Source: Paramyrothecium sp. XJ0827
Lineage: Eukaryota; Ascomycota; Sordariomycetes; Hypocreales; Stachybotryaceae
Direction of reading: 5' to 3'
NCBI GenBank assembly: GCA_020881915.1
Contig: JAJFPB010000011.1
Coordinates: forward strand, 1,860,001-1,924,000
Length of the DNA stretch: 64,000 nucleotides
Shown: in pieces, positions 11,133 to 23,267 of the stretch
How the letters are laid out: each line of letters opens with the position of its first letter
Numbering within the stretch: position 1 is the first letter of the stretch
Position numbers and translations under genes: made by a program
The notes under the pieces: generated by a model
The model's database searches: none
The model's input: only the letters and a program-made list of their open reading frames with translations
Told to the model about the DNA's origin: nothing

Positions 11133-14100
11133 CAGAGTGCGTAATCAACCAATTCAACTCAACTGGTACCTCCTCGCAGTTGGATTGACATCCGGCCAAG
11201 TATATTTCAGTTGGATTGACGTTGGACGAGGCTGCTCTCAGTTGGATTGCAGTTGGTTGTTTCGGACCAACGGATATCTCCGATCTTCACGTCTTAACGC
11301 CGATCCCACTCATCACTGCCATGAGGGTAGGACAATACCCTCCCTGCTCCATGACCGCATACTCTGCGCCATCCCAATAGTGTGTCGATCAAGACGAGTT
11401 CGTAAAGGTGATACCATCTTGCCCGCGCTACTGAACGACCTTTCAGTCTCTGCTGACATTGTAGGGATAGACAGCAAGTCAGAGGCCATTCGAGAGAGGT
11501 TCGGATACTCCATTTCGTGCTCTTTCCACCAAGAAAGAGGGCTGAATTGGCATTTGTCGTCGGCTGGGGTAAACGTCTGGATATAACGTTCGTACTCGTC
11601 AAGCGCTGGGCGCCGTTGCGAAGGATATCCCGCTCTGTCATCTGGATGCGCCCTTTTGCGTTTGCCAAGCGACTGTGCCAGGAACGCGTCATATCCAGAG
11701 AGCGCCCTTCGGCTGCTCGCTGTCGACAGCATCGCTAAGCCAGGAACCACGCGAGTAGCATACTCCTCCTTCCACATCTTCTTGAGTCTTGTCGAGTAAT
11801 CTTCTTCCCACTGCGTCGCATCCGCATGTCCTTCCCAGTGGTATTGCAGCGCCGGCCACCCAAAGCAAGGGTGAAGCACTACAGCACCGATATACGCAAC
11901 AGGCCAGAGTTTATCGTAGTACTCGTTAAGCTTCATCCACGCAAGGTTGATATGGGTAGCAACCATATCAGCGCTGTCCTTTCCCAAGCCCTCAAGGAGG
12001 TCATGACTCTGCTTGAGCTCCTCTAAATGCGTTAAGAGATACTCAAAGGAGGGGAAATACTCCCAAAAGGAGCCGGTGGTAACATGGTTATCCTCGCTAG
12101 TCTTCAGGTTGCCTTGTAGACGAACGGAGATCTCATCAAACGGCCGCAAGACTTGAATTAAAACCTCAACCACATCCCAGTCCTCTTCTGACAGCTCGTC
12201 GTCAATTATAGAAGGCTTCGTTGACTTTCTCTTGCCCCTTCCCCACGCCCTTTCTGCCTTGTCGACAATCCGATTGAAGTATCTACGGAGAAGCAGAGCG
12301 CGGACCATCATACGGTGGCGAGAGTTCCAGCGGGTCTCGTTGTCAGCGATAGGTCTGAGCGGCACTCGCTTCTTCCTAGTCTCAGGATCGACGAGTTCAA
12401 GGACACCGCTTTTGGGATCTTCTTCTTGCCACTTCAAGAGGCACTCTAAGTGTTGTGGCGAGTTCAAGACAGCGGCGTTGAGATTGTGAAGTCGACCAAT
12501 TGGGCCCCTCCTCCGCCATTGCATAAGCTTATCGGCCGGTAGAGAGTCGAAATCGTATTCGGAGTCCAGTTCGTTGCTGCCTGTATGCTCCATTGCGTCC
12601 GCCGCCTTGCCGAATATCAGCTGCTTGACGGCGAGGTTAATGACGTGGCCCAGACAGCGGAGACGGTGTTCGTCTGGGTCAAACTCGAATTCGTTGCCGA
12701 GAGCCACCATTGCCGTGTCGTTATTGCTGGCATTATCAAGGACCATATACCCAAGCCGGTCGCCTCCAAGATCCCACTCTGCCAAGACGTCAGCCACTTC
12801 GTTAGCTAAGCTATCGCCAGTATGGCGTCCGGATACGGCTGGAAGGGCGAGAAGCAGTTTCCGGTGCCGCCATTGTTCGTCAACAAAGAAGCAGTTGACT
12901 CCAAGCAACGAGAGCTGATTGCGAGACGTCCAGCCATCAAATGTGATGTGAATCTTGCCACGAGCAGTTTTTAGATGTTCCGTTACAGCTCCTTTCGCCC
13001 CATTGTAGATCGATCGCAGTCGAGACCGAAGAACCGCGGAAGATGGTATCTTGTCTTTGTACATCGGGGTTGACAAACTCAATGAGGCGGCGGAGACGCT
13101 CACTCTCGATTAGTCGGAAAGGAAGATTATCGTGTGTTATCCAGTCGACGAGAAGCTCTTCGAATGCGCCGAGTTTGAGCCTCCCAAGAATGGTAGAAAA
13201 GATACGCTGGTCGGCTGGGGCTGCAGTCACTCCAAAGTGTTCTGTCAGAGTCTTAGTGCGGCTGGGCGGCGTCACGTCTTTCCTTCCTGGGTCCTGCAAG
13301 ATTGAGTTGGAGTAAAAGAATGAGGAGCTGCTTATTGCTTACCTTGATCCCATGAATATCTCGCAGGTGCTTGATAATATTGGCACTGCCGTTAGATTCG
13401 TACGAGAAGTGCGAGACCGTCCGGCACCTCTTCCTCACGCACAGACGGCATACCCATCGAAGCTTCTTGCTGTTACCCTTGAGCCTCATACGGAACCCTT
13501 TCACCCACCACCAGGCAACCTTTGCGCCATTAGTCCTCGGAGGCGTGCCTGCCCGAAGCTCGTCGTTGAAGAGCTCGAACGGGAACGTGGCTATCTCGCC
13601 AGGCGTAGGATTCTCATCCAGGTTAAATATCTTCCTCGGCGGGGTCTGCGGCGTTGAACCTGACAAGAATGAGGACTGAGTAGAGAGCCTCGACGGGCAG
13701 GGAGACGAATGTAGGGTCAAGGACGTTTCAGATCCTACTTGGCCCAAGAAAATGTCCTGGGAATCGATATCCATCGTGTTGGCTGGGAAGCTAGACTGCT
13801 GGAGTCTGTCAGCGAAGGAATAGTATGGCTTCCTTCAGCGGCGACGTACTGCAACATTTGACGACCAGAGGCCAACGTCCTTTGCCTCCATTTTATCGGG
13901 CACGACAGCGCAGCCTTTCCAGGCCGTCTGCAGGGACAATTAACGCGTTGAGAAACCGCCACGCGATCCGACGCGCCGTGTGCAAATCGCGAAGCTCTGA
14001 TGTGGTGCTAAGGCATGTTAGCAGGCACAGCCACGGCACTATATAATCTACGGTACCGGATGTATCTTGCAACATGAGAGATAGTAAAGAGTATGTTATC

Positions 14101-14960
14101 TCAGCGGCGAAGCCTAAGCTGTGGAGTTAAGAGATACCAGCCCCACCATAATAAATAGGCGGCCTGTACGGTAGCTCTTATCTAGCGTGTATAGGGTAGA
14201 CTGTCCGACGTATCTTGCTGCTGAACGAAATTGCTGAATCCTAATAAACACGTCACTCTCTACGTGAAATAACATTCATACAGTTAAAGTATACTCACTG
14301 AATTTCTTTTGCTGAAAGCTTTCTTCTGGTATCAATTCTATCATGGTTAGAGATATGTTTCCAAGGTATCGTTTCGTAGTCTAGAATGCCGTGTGCATGA
14401 CAGTGAACATCGACCACTGTGACTGATGAATGTGGGGTGACAGGTCGCTGTACCTACACACAAGTCAAAATGTTTCACTGGACGCATGTACTAGCGACTT
14501 TATAGATCCCCACAGGCCTTCACGCGGAGGCTTAACTTCCAAGGCCCCACCGTTCAGCCTTCCGTGGAGAAGCTGAATGATAAGCTCAAGAATGAATTAT
14601 AATCAGACGCCAGGCTGGCGCGAGAAGAGCGCGAAGCTGGCGCGGGTGGGAGAGGCGAGAAAGGGTTTGTTTCGTTTGGCTCAAGATGATGCCCCTCAGC
14701 GGCCGATCATTGGCCAGCGGGCCGTACGAAAAGCCAAACTGGGAAGTTGAAGGTTGGGTCAAAGTTACGGCGCCCGGGCCTCACATGACCCTCGGACACT
14801 GGGAACGAGTTGGAACCGGTTGGATCCAAACCCAATCAACTGGACTTCTGAATTGGTTGGTTGCCAAGCACGGGGAGCGAGATCTCAGTTGAGTTGGACC
14901 CACAGTTGGAGGATCCAACGGCTCCAACGATTGGAAGTAGTTGGTTGATTACGCACTCTG
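11133..14960 (-). mobile_element. hAT transposon copy A
   Basis: A 3,828-bp element with 20-bp perfect inverted ends (CAGAGTGCGTAATCAACCAA and its reverse complement). The subterminal regions are rich in GTTGGAT-type repeats (11150-11270 and 14750-14945). It carries one transposase gene on the minus strand and a leader of about 1.1 kb (13775-14930) that has no convincing gene. Copy B at 32524-36350 is near identical and opposite in orientation; I found only one base deletion and one substitution between them. The flanking 8-mers are not a matched pair. Confidence 0.97.
11313..13774 (-). CDS. hAT transposase (copy A)
   Basis: Exon 1 (13774-13343) encodes an acidic start and a BED-type finger (WVCRLCVRKRCR, then IIKHLRDIHG). 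A 49-bp intron (13342-13294) with clean GTAAGC and CAG sites follows. Exon 2 continues with DWITHDNLPFRLIE and the conserved EFVNPDV motif. The frame then must change by one base before KIPSSAVLRSRLRSIYNG and a 590-codon open stretch ending at 11313. That stretch contains FDGWTSRNQ, LDNASNNDTA, RCLGHVINLAV, DNETRWNSRH and the hATC block DLLSIPTMSAETERSFSSAG. The one-base step is in both copies. It is either an inherited frameshift or an unusual splice. A 49-nt GTGAGC...AAG removal would fix the frame but delete EFVNP, so I doubt it. Confidence 0.85.
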
Positions 14961-15919
14961 TCTAGGACCTCGTCAATGCCGTCCAAGGCATCGTCTGCCG
15001 GGCCCTCTGAGATATCAGAGGCATCGTCAGACATATCGTCAGACATATCGTCAGAGCCCTCATCCAACGGCTCATCTGACGGCTTGTTTGAGGGCTGTTT
15101 TTTAGGGGGCTTTTTCTGTGGCTGTTCAATTCCGACAGGACCAAATTTGGACCCAGGCGTATGCCAAATCCAGTGTAAGATATAGCCTTGGGCAGCTAGT
15201 ATCCAGACCTTGATCCCTGTGGGCGTTGGTTTATTAGGGATCGTTACCTTCTGCCGGGACCGTCCGTCGAAGCCGATGATGCCCTCATCCACACCAATAT
15301 TGCTGCCAACTTCAACAGCAGCTATAGCAGCTTTCATGATATAGTTGGCCCATTCATTGACCTTGTTGTACGGACGAGGGATTCCATGGTGGACCGTATC
15401 TAGATCGTCAATTCGAAGCCGGCTTTTTAGTAGCGTAAATCTATTATATGTCATAAACCGTATCCATGGAAAGGTAGGGACAAAATGCCCTTCGTCTGAG
15501 ACCTTCCAATAGTCTTGAATTCGAGGAGCCTTATATAGAGTCATTGATATCACAATGCCTATCCATATATAGATCTCAGCAACGGATGTTGATATCCACT
15601 GATTTTGACGGCTCCCATCGGACGGCTCGGTCGGTGGGTGGTTGGCAGGGCTATTTGTATAGCTGACCCATTGTTCAACTAGGGATTCGGGTAGAAAAAG
15701 CTGGAAAAGCTTCAAAGGCGTCTCTGGAAGGTCCCGGACCTTAAAGGGTTGATATGGAACGTCGAGGGGTTTAAAATGTGACCCTGTACGGCTTGCTGGC
15801 TTGTGGTCCGGCCGGCATGTGTTATCAATAGGTTGCTCGCGCCGGCTATGGTCCGTTGTAACAGGAATCCGTTCCTCAGGGGCCACTGTGGCCGCGGCGG
15901 CATCGTTGTCTGCTTCCAT
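14961..15919 (-). pseudogene. PiggyBac transposase, N-terminal 320 codons
   Basis: Translation from the ATG at 15919 (MEADNDAAAA) is favoured because the related copy at 40.3 kb starts in the same way (MEDTDE). A disordered N-terminus is followed by the DDE_Tnp_1_7-type core: LKLFQLFLPES, EIYIWIGIVISMTLYK, RFTLLKSRLRIDD, PYNKVNEWA and NIGVDEGIIGF, which has the first catalytic Asp. Near the cut comes an acidic repeat (SDDMSDDMSDDASD) absent from many relatives. The frame runs into the hAT end after GIDEVLD. Catalytic Asp 2 and 3 are encoded by the other half at 36.4-37.4 kb. Confidence 0.9.
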
Positions 15920-16090
15920 CGTCAGATAGCTAGTAGCGGCAGCGTTGTCCGTTGCGGAAGCATCGTCAAAATCCGTTACATAGCTATTTCTATGGACAGG
16001 GATTTCCTTGTTCCTCAATGTACTGACATCACGGACAGGGGTGGTGTGGAGTACGATACATCCCCTGCACCTTATGACGCTCAAGGGGAT
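14961..16090 (-). mobile_element. PiggyBac element, 5' half (displaced)
   Basis: The outer end is a 40-bp terminal repeat at 16051-16090 (ATCCCCTTGAGCG... read on the minus strand). The inner end is the hAT insertion point TCTAGGAC at 14961-14968. The other half of the element, starting with the same target sequence, is at 36351-37529 in the opposite orientation. The matching terminal repeat lies at 37490-37529. A nearly identical, differently truncated copy at 52049-53580 shows the uninterrupted sequence across the junction. Confidence 0.93.
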
Positions 16091-16309
16091 AGTACTCGAG
16101 TACCAAAGTGTGGATCAAGTAGCGACGGTATCAATGGTCAAGTTTTGCTCCAGCACAAAAGGACGAAACTAATACAAGACATAACGCTTATGACATACGC
16201 TGCGGGTATCTTTATAAAAGGCCAAAGAAACATCAAACAGTATGGCACCCATGAAGCACGAAATCTCAACGCCCTAACATCGTAACGGGATCATGATGTC
16301 TCAATCGTC

Positions 16310-18546
16310 TCAGATGGCTTCTGGCAAAACTGCGCTATGATTGGCAGTATAACTCGTCAGTGAGGGTCGATTCAGCCAGTACTGTGATCCCCGCCGCAGC
16401 ATAGAGACGATGGTTGTCTGCTGCTTCTCGGCATCTGGATCATTGATAATTTTGGCGATGCCAGGGTCCGACGCCGCATTAGCAATGGACTGGAAGCTCT
16501 TGTCTGGGTGAATCTCATCTCGGGTGAATGAGACTATTCCAAGGACAACGGCAATCAATGTGGCGATGTTGGCTAGAGCGTACGGTATGAACAACGACGT
16601 GGGGACATATCCGTACTTATTGACATTGGTCCAGAAGGTTACATCTCTTGAGGTGTTGGATCTGTGGCACTTGTCAGCAATGGCACTCACCATCGAAATG
16701 ACAAGATTGTGACTGACGTTAGTATGGGACTGCTCAGCATGCTGACCGTCATGTTGAAGCTCAACTCCTCAATCAAGACATCTAATGTGCGGTTCCTCGC
16801 CAGCTGCTTGTCGAGAAACCTTTGACCTTGAATCTCAATTTCATTGTCGTACACGTACAGATCGTAGATGAGCTTGTAATCGAAGAAAACGTCCAAGTCC
16901 TGGCTACCCAAGACGCTCGAGTGCCGGATTGGAGACTCCATGGCTCCGAACTGAGGCAGATGCTCGGAATTGGTACTGTTGGCACTCTCGTCCCTGAACC
17001 AACCCAAAGAGCCAACAAGTTGGTCTGTCAAGGCCCAAAAGAAGGCAGCGTAGGCGTGATTGGCCATGTCGGACACTTCACCAGCTTGGTCATCCGGAAA
17101 TCTGACCTCCTCTCCAATCTCGTACGTACCAGTTACATTCTGGACATTGAGAGTCCAATTTAAATGTAAGCTGTATGATGCATTGTACAGACGGCAGACC
17201 TGCCACACGCGGTTGCGTATGCGTGTTCCAGAGTCGTCCCAACCCCATCGTTGAAACGTCAACCACAGCTCGTTCGTCGCGTTTGACGGCTCTTGATAGC
17301 GCGGCTCCATATACGCAACAAGTTGCTTGTTAGTATTAAGGGCAGGGATGAAGCTGTAGTAGGCGCTATCGACTTGGTGAGCAGTCCCCTTACGGATGGC
17401 CATGTGCTCCTCTAGAAAGTCGTTGATGAGGTCCACCGTCGTTTCATTGGCGTCTTGGCATTTGACAATGGGCCCGTAGAAATCAAGCGAATAAGCTGAA
17501 TGATTTGAAGGAGGGTCTATGGGTAGAATCTCGCCGGTGGAGGAGGTCGCGCTCGCATACCGGGTGATAATCGACCTTGGCCCCGCGAAAATTCTGGTTG
17601 TGTCGAGGTCTACTGTGTGTTCGCTATTCCACGGTGGCGAATATGCGTAATCATGGCCAGCAGAGCTATTGGCGATGGCAACGTAATGTACGGGTCTGCT
17701 AGTGACGTTCGTTTGTTGGCTGGGGAAGACAATGAGGGCGGCCGGTGTGAAGAATGCGGGTAATATAAGGCACCTAGCTCAACTATTAGCACCTTGTGCT
17801 CGCTAGCCTACCACTACTTGCTAAGCTCACCAGCCCATGAATGCCAGACCTGCACCGATTTTGAATTTCTTAAGAAGCTCGACATTGAGTAGCGCCGAGG
17901 GAGCCAAGTCTACCGAGAACGCCTTGTTCAGGCCTCGTGGCGTCCACTTCTTGCTATAGACGGCCCTCCACAGCCATTGCGTGTACGACTTCCAGATGCT
18001 AGCTGTGAGAGCGAGCTGTGCCAAGAATGAAAATGCGGTGCCTACACTAGTGGGGATTATCAGCGCTATCGCGGAAGATATAAATGGCCGGGCTCACCGA
18101 AGCTTCTCTTCCTGCTGGTTCGAATCACCAACGATTTCCCCCTGAAGGAGGTAATAGAATATGCAGTGCCCAAGACTCAATCCAAATCCTATGATGAAAA
18201 AGACAATCATCTCGAAGGGAGATCTCATGCTGCTGCGAACTTTCGGTTTCCATAGCCTGATGAATCGCTGCGACGTGTCGGATCCATGTTGTGAGCTGGC
18301 ACCGGTGATGACTCCAACTTTCGCTACGACCTGGATCGGATCTAATGAAAGCGACTCTTCAACGCGCGGCGTCTTCAGGCTACTATCGACAACCTCACCT
18401 AAATTGGCATTATCAACTTGAAGTGAACGGTCAGTGAGACTGCGAAGTGATCCATTTTGCTCCAGTGCCACTGCCCTGGCTAGCTTGGAGGTATCGTCAG
18501 GCGCGATGTCGCAAGTGTCAGAGCTCGTTCGGTGAAGGTCATTCAT
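16310..18546 (-). CDS. fungal multi-pass membrane protein
   Basis: Four exons (18546-18098, 18046-17831, 17773-16718, 16661-16310) join in phase to a 690-residue protein. The introns are 51, 57 and 56 bp. The third uses a GTCAGT donor and a TGCTGAC branch site and gives PILTSNTSRDVTFW; the nearby GTGAGTG donor would leave a 29-nt intron and is rejected. There is a long cytoplasmic N-terminus, then helices at MIVFFIIGFGLSLGHCIFYYL, GTAFSFLAQLALTASIW and around LILPAFFTPAALIVF. A large Asn-rich (glycosylated?) extracellular domain with NETT, NATN, NASY and NWT follows. A last helix, FIPYALANIATLIAVVLGI, is near the C-terminus. The layout matches a fungal family often labelled 'formylmethionine deformylase-like'. 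No deformylase motif is present, so that name says nothing about function. Confidence 0.8.
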
Positions 18547-18988
18547 TTCGAAGTAGGAGTCTGTTGTGCTGGTGCTTCAACGAAAGCTAAGGACAGATGG
18601 AATAACAGAGGCTGAAATGCTTCGCATCGTGCAGCATCTCCGACTCATACCATCATATATGTTGCACCTTATTAGGCGCTCAGCAATTCGTCGATTGATT
18701 CAGGCATTTATGGCGTCGTAGACGAGCCCATACCTATCGCTTTGCAGCAGCACTGCCTAGAGCATCAATAAGCAGGGGCGCAATCAGCCTTATCGATCGC
18801 GCAGTCATCGTTATACTTTGGATATGGTGTGGAGATGGCGCAGGTATGGCCTCGACCGTCGACAGTATCGGCGAACCACGACAGCACATACAAGCACGTT
18901 CCTACAGGGTACTTCTTGGCCTAAGCTTTGAGCTGGATACTACACACACCTTTCTCAAATATGTCTGTAATGAGCCGTCATTGTCTGG
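18547..18988. other. no recognisable gene
   Basis: Promoter-side region of the membrane-protein gene. I see no further features. Confidence 0.4.
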
Positions 18989-19459
18989 GTGTTGTGCGTC
19001 CGAACTCTGTGTTCATCGTCCTGGACCCGCCACAATGTAACCGTGGCGCAGCAATCGCCCTATCGCAAGGGTGACAGGCATAAGACCGCAGTCGACGAGA
19101 TCCTCGAGTCGCTGGTCGGTCTCACGCGTGCATCGCCCGGCTTGTGGGCCGAGTTGGTCAAGCTCGCGCGGAAATGGCATTGCGAGTCCCACCCGGGGGT
19201 CGTCTACGCAAAGGACCGGGCCCGCGAGTGGTTGGCGCTGTTTCCGGGCGGGCCTCCGGCCGCAGCAATCACCACTACCAATCCCTTTGATGAGGCCCAA
19301 ATGAAAATAAAGGAGCTGCTGCGCCCTTTGTCGTCTCAATGTCCCGTCATTGCGGAGAGCACCGGCAAGCGGTGCCAAAAACCCATCGCCGGGAGGAATA
19401 TGCGCCATTGCGACAACTTGGCCAACGAGATTGCGAGGCAATCAACTGTTGATGCCTGA
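18989..19459 (+). CDS. hypothetical protein (possible fragment)
   Basis: An open stretch of about 150 codons with balanced composition. It has a helical block (PGLWAELVKLARKWHCE, then YAKDRAREWLALFPGG) followed by a Cys motif, CPVIAESTGKRCQKPIAGRN. Similar CxxxxxxGxRCxxPI motifs occur in fungal proteins carrying N-terminal extensions to GIY-YIG/T5orf172-type domains. That likeness is from memory, and no such domain follows here. The first codons may not be real; the coherent part starts near 19040. It is probably a truncated gene. Confidence 0.35.
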   Translation: MLCVRTLCSSSWTRHNVTVAQQSPYRKGDRHKTAVDEILESLVGLTRASPGLWAELVKLARKWHCESHPGVVYAKDRAREWLALFPGGPPAAAITTTNPFDEAQMKIKELLRPLSSQCPVIAESTGKRCQKPIAGRNMRHCDNLANEIARQSTVDA

Positions 19460-19878
19460 GGTGCGAAACTTGACCCCTCCCCAGATTGGTAATGTCAGTC
19501 TTTTATCGCCAACCCTTGTTAATTTAATCTCTGGTCCCCGATACATTAGATCATGGCTACTACTGCTGCAACATGGTACGAACTAAAATTTTCAAATTAA
19601 CTGCAGACGCATTTTCTGCGTATTCTGCAACTGCAGAATCTTGCGGAATCTTGCACTGCCTTGCACTGCCTTGCACTGCCTTGCAATCGTGGTGCCACCC
19701 TTACCTGCACCTCTTTGCACTTACGTGCTCCTAAAGATTGAGGTCAAAATTCTAAGCCCACCCCACCTTTTCGCCACCAAGTTTGATACATCGGATGCAA
19801 CGAAGATACTTATAACTACACCAATAAAATTGGGGAAAATTAAGTACATATATTAATAGAAAGGTCTTCTTCGTATTC
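19460..19878. other. short tandem repeats, no gene
   Basis: Contains three copies of a 10-bp unit (CTTGCACTGC) at about 19650-19685 and AT-rich DNA beyond. It lies between the hypothetical protein and the Tc1-type transposase, and may include that element's left end, which I could not define. Confidence 0.5.
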
Positions 19879-21023
19879 TCAAAAGCGGGTATACCAGCCC
19901 TTGGCCTGACGCACCGCGGCCACGCGTTTGGGCACTGGCTCGATCAGGCTGTCGATTTTGGCTTGATCCAACGCATCCCACGCGATTTCAAGGCATTCCT
20001 TGAATTCTGCGATATTGGCCTTATTTCCCTTACAATTTAAGAGCTTCGGGAACATTTTATAAACCTTGTCTTTGAATAACCGCCATACGTGCTCGATAGG
20101 GTTGAGATCCGGGCTGTGAGCCGGCCAATCGATCCAGCCTACTCCGTTGTTCAATAGAAACTCTGTAGAAGCTTCAGAACGATGGATAGCAGCGTTGTCT
20201 TGCTGAAAAAGACGTGTGCCATCATAGACCGGCATCAGACCTTCTTGTAAGGCTTGAATATAGCTTCTAGAAGTGAAGCCTTTGCGCTTGGCGGCATCGT
20301 CGCGGGTCATGACGACCAGTTTCGATCTCCCACCTTTGCAGATAGCTGCCCACACCATAATCCTTACTGTAGGTTTATTATGAGCTGTTTTATTGACAAA
20401 TCGGGCGTCGTAGGCCTCATACGGGAAGCGCCACACCCATGAGACCTTATTGTTGCCGGCGTTGTGGACTGAACACTCATCCGAATGTATCAGCGTCTGT
20501 GGCCGGTTTAGCGATGGACATCACTGCAGACTTCAACATACAATACCTCCACCAATTCTTCCTCTCTGCCTGTCCACCCTTGACAAAAATAAAGCCGCGA
20601 CTTTGCTGATTCTCGTGATAGGAAGATCCGGTTCTTAGTACGCCATTTGCGTAGGTTGGCATCGTTTAAAGTCCGCCGCATTGTCGAGAGGCTCACATCA
20701 AGGTCGACTTCAGATAATAGAGCCCTACGGGTGAGGTCAGGGTCCTGACGAACCTTACGTATAATACGCCTCTTATCCCGGTCACTAAGTGCCTCAGGCC
20801 GCCCAATTGGGCTCGAATTAGTAGGAAGGTTGCTGTGTGTGAGGTTTTCAAGAATGTATCGCACAGCGCCGCGAGAAACGCCATACTGCTTCGCGACAGC
20901 GCGTTGACTTTGGCCGGACTTGAGGCTGCCAAAAATAGCTCCACGGACTTCTGGGCTGATTTCCTTGCGAGAGGACCGATTAATAGAGATATCAGCTAAA
21001 GGCTCCCTTTTTTTGCGCACCAT
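19879..21023 (-). pseudogene. Tc1/mariner-type transposase, frameshifted
   Basis: The N-terminal half (from 21023) has the two helix-turn-helix parts typical of Tc1-type proteins: RGAIFGSLKSGQSQRAVAKQ, YGVSRGAVRYILE, and GRPEALSDRDKRRIIRKVRQ. The catalytic half has SDECSVHNAGNN (first Asp), RLFQQDNAAIHRS (second Asp) and WPAHSPDLNPIEHVW (third acidic residue as Glu). Three frames are used: the break near 20600 shifts the frame, and another shift comes before SDECSVH. It cannot encode an active enzyme. I could not delimit terminal repeats, so only the coding span is given. Confidence 0.85.
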
Positions 21024-21815
21024 CCTGAATATTGGTGGAATTTTGAAGATTGAGGGTTGTCGCGAGGATGTCGCGTTAAGTCGCGAAATAAAACTCGGAA
21101 ATCCATATCTAATCGTTCCATTAGCATTAAAAACGAAACGGACCTCAACGCTGGTGTCGCGAGTCGAAGGATACTACCATACTGTGATAAGAAGCTCGCT
21201 ATTGTTCAGGTGAGCAGCGACGACGCGATTGTAAATATCGGATTCAATACGTGAGGATAGATCGGGGGAGATATAATATACAACTGAAATAAAGTTAATA
21301 AAATTTTTTAATGCATTCACAGATTTGAAGTCGCTTGAACTCAAAGTATCTATATTTTGTCTCGTTACAAGGAGAGTCTCGGCACGCGGGGATAGACGTT
21401 ATTTGACTCAAGTTTGCAGACCCCACAGCGAAACGCCATGTGCGGAGCAATGTGCGGTGTTTTGCCATATGGGAACAAGCATCTATAATCCCAGAAATGG
21501 TCCCCTTTGACATTAGTTGGGACCTTAAACTGGTTCCTCGGACGAAAATCATTCCCACTTGACCTGTATGGTGGGCTCCCACTTGGAGTGGCGCAGATTC
21601 TACCCACACCTCAGAGCCGCACAACGTTGATCAGACGTCATCCGGTTGGCTTTATTGATCAACACAACGAGTGTGTTCATATGGATTATACGTAAAAAAA
21701 TTTGCAGAGATAGGACAGGAGTGTAGTTGAGTATGATTGCCCCATAGTTTAATATTATATGCTGTACTACTCTGTCTGTGTATGTTAAACTGAACATATG
21801 TAGCCATGTGTAGCT
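21024..21815. other. no recognisable gene
   Basis: AT-rich sequence, with flanking DNA of the Tc1-type copy on the left and the 3' side of the cupin gene on the right. The short ORFs here are not convincing. Confidence 0.4.
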
Positions 21816-22754
21816 TCACCATAGTCTTTCTGGATCACAGTTCTGTAGGCATTGTTTGACACCAAACGCAATGCCGGCAGGAATCCCATGACGGAGGCCA
21901 TCAACATCACCTGAATTATTAGTTTGCCCGAACGATGCGGCGATAACGTCATCAGTGAAAGCGAACATCTGGTCAAGAGTATATTCGGTGCCAAAATCTT
22001 CGCTGGCGAATGACGAAACGAAAGTGACATTTGTACAATCTGGGTTGAACTGGGCATGGGTGGAACCTTGATAGAAGGGCATCATCTGATACGGTCCAAT
22101 CTCATTCTTAATGACCCGAGGTTTTCCGTTGCCGTTGCTATCCGAAACCATCTCCGTAACGAGACGGCCCTGAATGACTAGCTGCAACTCTGCAGATCGG
22201 GGATGAATATGAAATTTGTGTAAGCCACATGCTGTTGGGTATAGTCAGTTTGCTGGAGAATCGCGGCTGTCTACAATACTGACTCACGTCCAATGCGTCC
22301 AATAGCCATACCAGCCCCAGTGCCAATGAGGGCGGGGAAAGTTTTCCGATTCGCTACGACAAATTCGCCGTTATTGCCGGTCTTATCTTTGGACTGATTG
22401 AAATCGAATACGAATTGTCTATCGTCTTGTAAGAGGTTGATACGATCGGCAGTGCTACAGATTATGAGGTGAGCTAAAACCTAGGCGTCATTGTTGAAAA
22501 TCGACTTACGTATCAGCCAGCAGCAGCTCCTGGTTGAGACTGAGGCTGGTGAAAGTAGGTAGACTGGAAGCAGAAGTAGCTGATGGCGTGCGGCTTTCAG
22601 TTGATGTCGAAGGCTCGTAGGCAGGCGATCTGGTGAGGCTGTGGCTAGGCATCGAAGAATTGAGAAATGGATGTCTCCAGGCCGGCACATTAGCAAGCGC
22701 TGCAGAACTGCAGGCCATCAGCGCAGTAATGGTCAGGAATAAGTGCATTGACAC
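21816..22754 (-). CDS. secreted germin-like cupin (spherulin-1A type)
   Basis: Three exons (22754-22510, 22454-22288, 22231-21816) with 55- and 56-bp introns join in phase to 275 residues. The N-terminus is a signal peptide (LFLTITALMACSSAALA), followed by a Ser/Thr/Pro-rich linker. The single cupin domain has FVVANRKTFPALIGTGAGMA and the first metal-binding motif, FHIHPRSAEL (two His and Glu). Next come VIQGRLVTEM and the second motif, QGSTHAQFNPDC (His), and a C-terminal Cys pair, CLQNC. Family members are extracellular metal-binding proteins of uncertain enzymatic role, induced during stress or encystment in slime moulds. The gene appears intact. Confidence 0.88.
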
Positions 22755-23267
22755 AATTTAGATTAATCACTTCATTTACTATGAAGCGCACTTGGGACTT
22801 GGACTGTATACTATAAGTCTGTGGTTTGTGTTGGAAGAACTGAGTCCCCCGTGACTTAAGGACCAATATTAAAGTTCAAGTCCTACGATTAAGGTTCAAA
22901 GTCCTAGATGGGTTCACTCAGATATATAATGGTCCGAAGGCATCTCATTGAGATCAGAACAACTTAACCAAGAATAATTACAATCATCATAACATCAATT
23001 ACATTTTATCCAAGTGCATTCAGCACCACTGCGTAATCTGAACAACAGTTTGTGAACTGGCAAAGTGTTCGACTGGGGCGGGGACCTATATATGTTTGCT
23101 TTGGGGCACATTGGCGGCCTCTTTGACCCCAAATTCAGTCCCGTGCCCAGAACATGTCCAGCCAGGTTGCACGTTACTTCCATTCATCCTAGCTTAGGTA
23201 CATAATAACTCAATCAATCCATTTGTGTAGACTAAAAAGTGTAGTCTTATTGATGTGGGTTTAAATC
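22755..23267. other. intergenic region
   Basis: Divergent promoter space between the cupin gene (minus strand) and the small coiled-coil gene (plus strand). Near 22860-22910 two imperfect copies of AAGTCCTA(C/G)AT-like sequence occur. No gene is evident. Confidence 0.4.

Noticed and set aside
13735..13962. Small ORFs of 60-100 codons occurring identically at about 13.3-14.9 kb and 32.5-34.4 kb
   Set aside because: They are identical because the whole hAT is duplicated. They overlap the transposase or its leader in other frames and have no independent support.
16051..16090. TTAA target duplication of the PiggyBac elements
   Set aside because: I looked at the borders near 16090, 37529, 40154, 41187 and 52049. 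No TTAA pair is present, so I do not claim it; either the borders have decayed or this branch uses another target.
16690..16717. GTGAGTG donor giving a 29-nt intron in the multi-pass membrane protein
   Set aside because: Too short for a fungal intron. The GTCAGT donor 27 nt upstream gives a 56-nt intron with the same acceptor, keeps the phase and yields a sensible protein.
16310..18546. Peptide deformylase activity for the multi-pass membrane protein
   Set aside because: The family name in databases is misleading; the protein has several membrane segments and no deformylase HExxH or GxGxAAxQ motif.
19700..21290. Terminal inverted repeats of the Tc1-type element
   Set aside because: A short TTGAGGTC match on both sides is too weak and badly spaced; I could not define ends.
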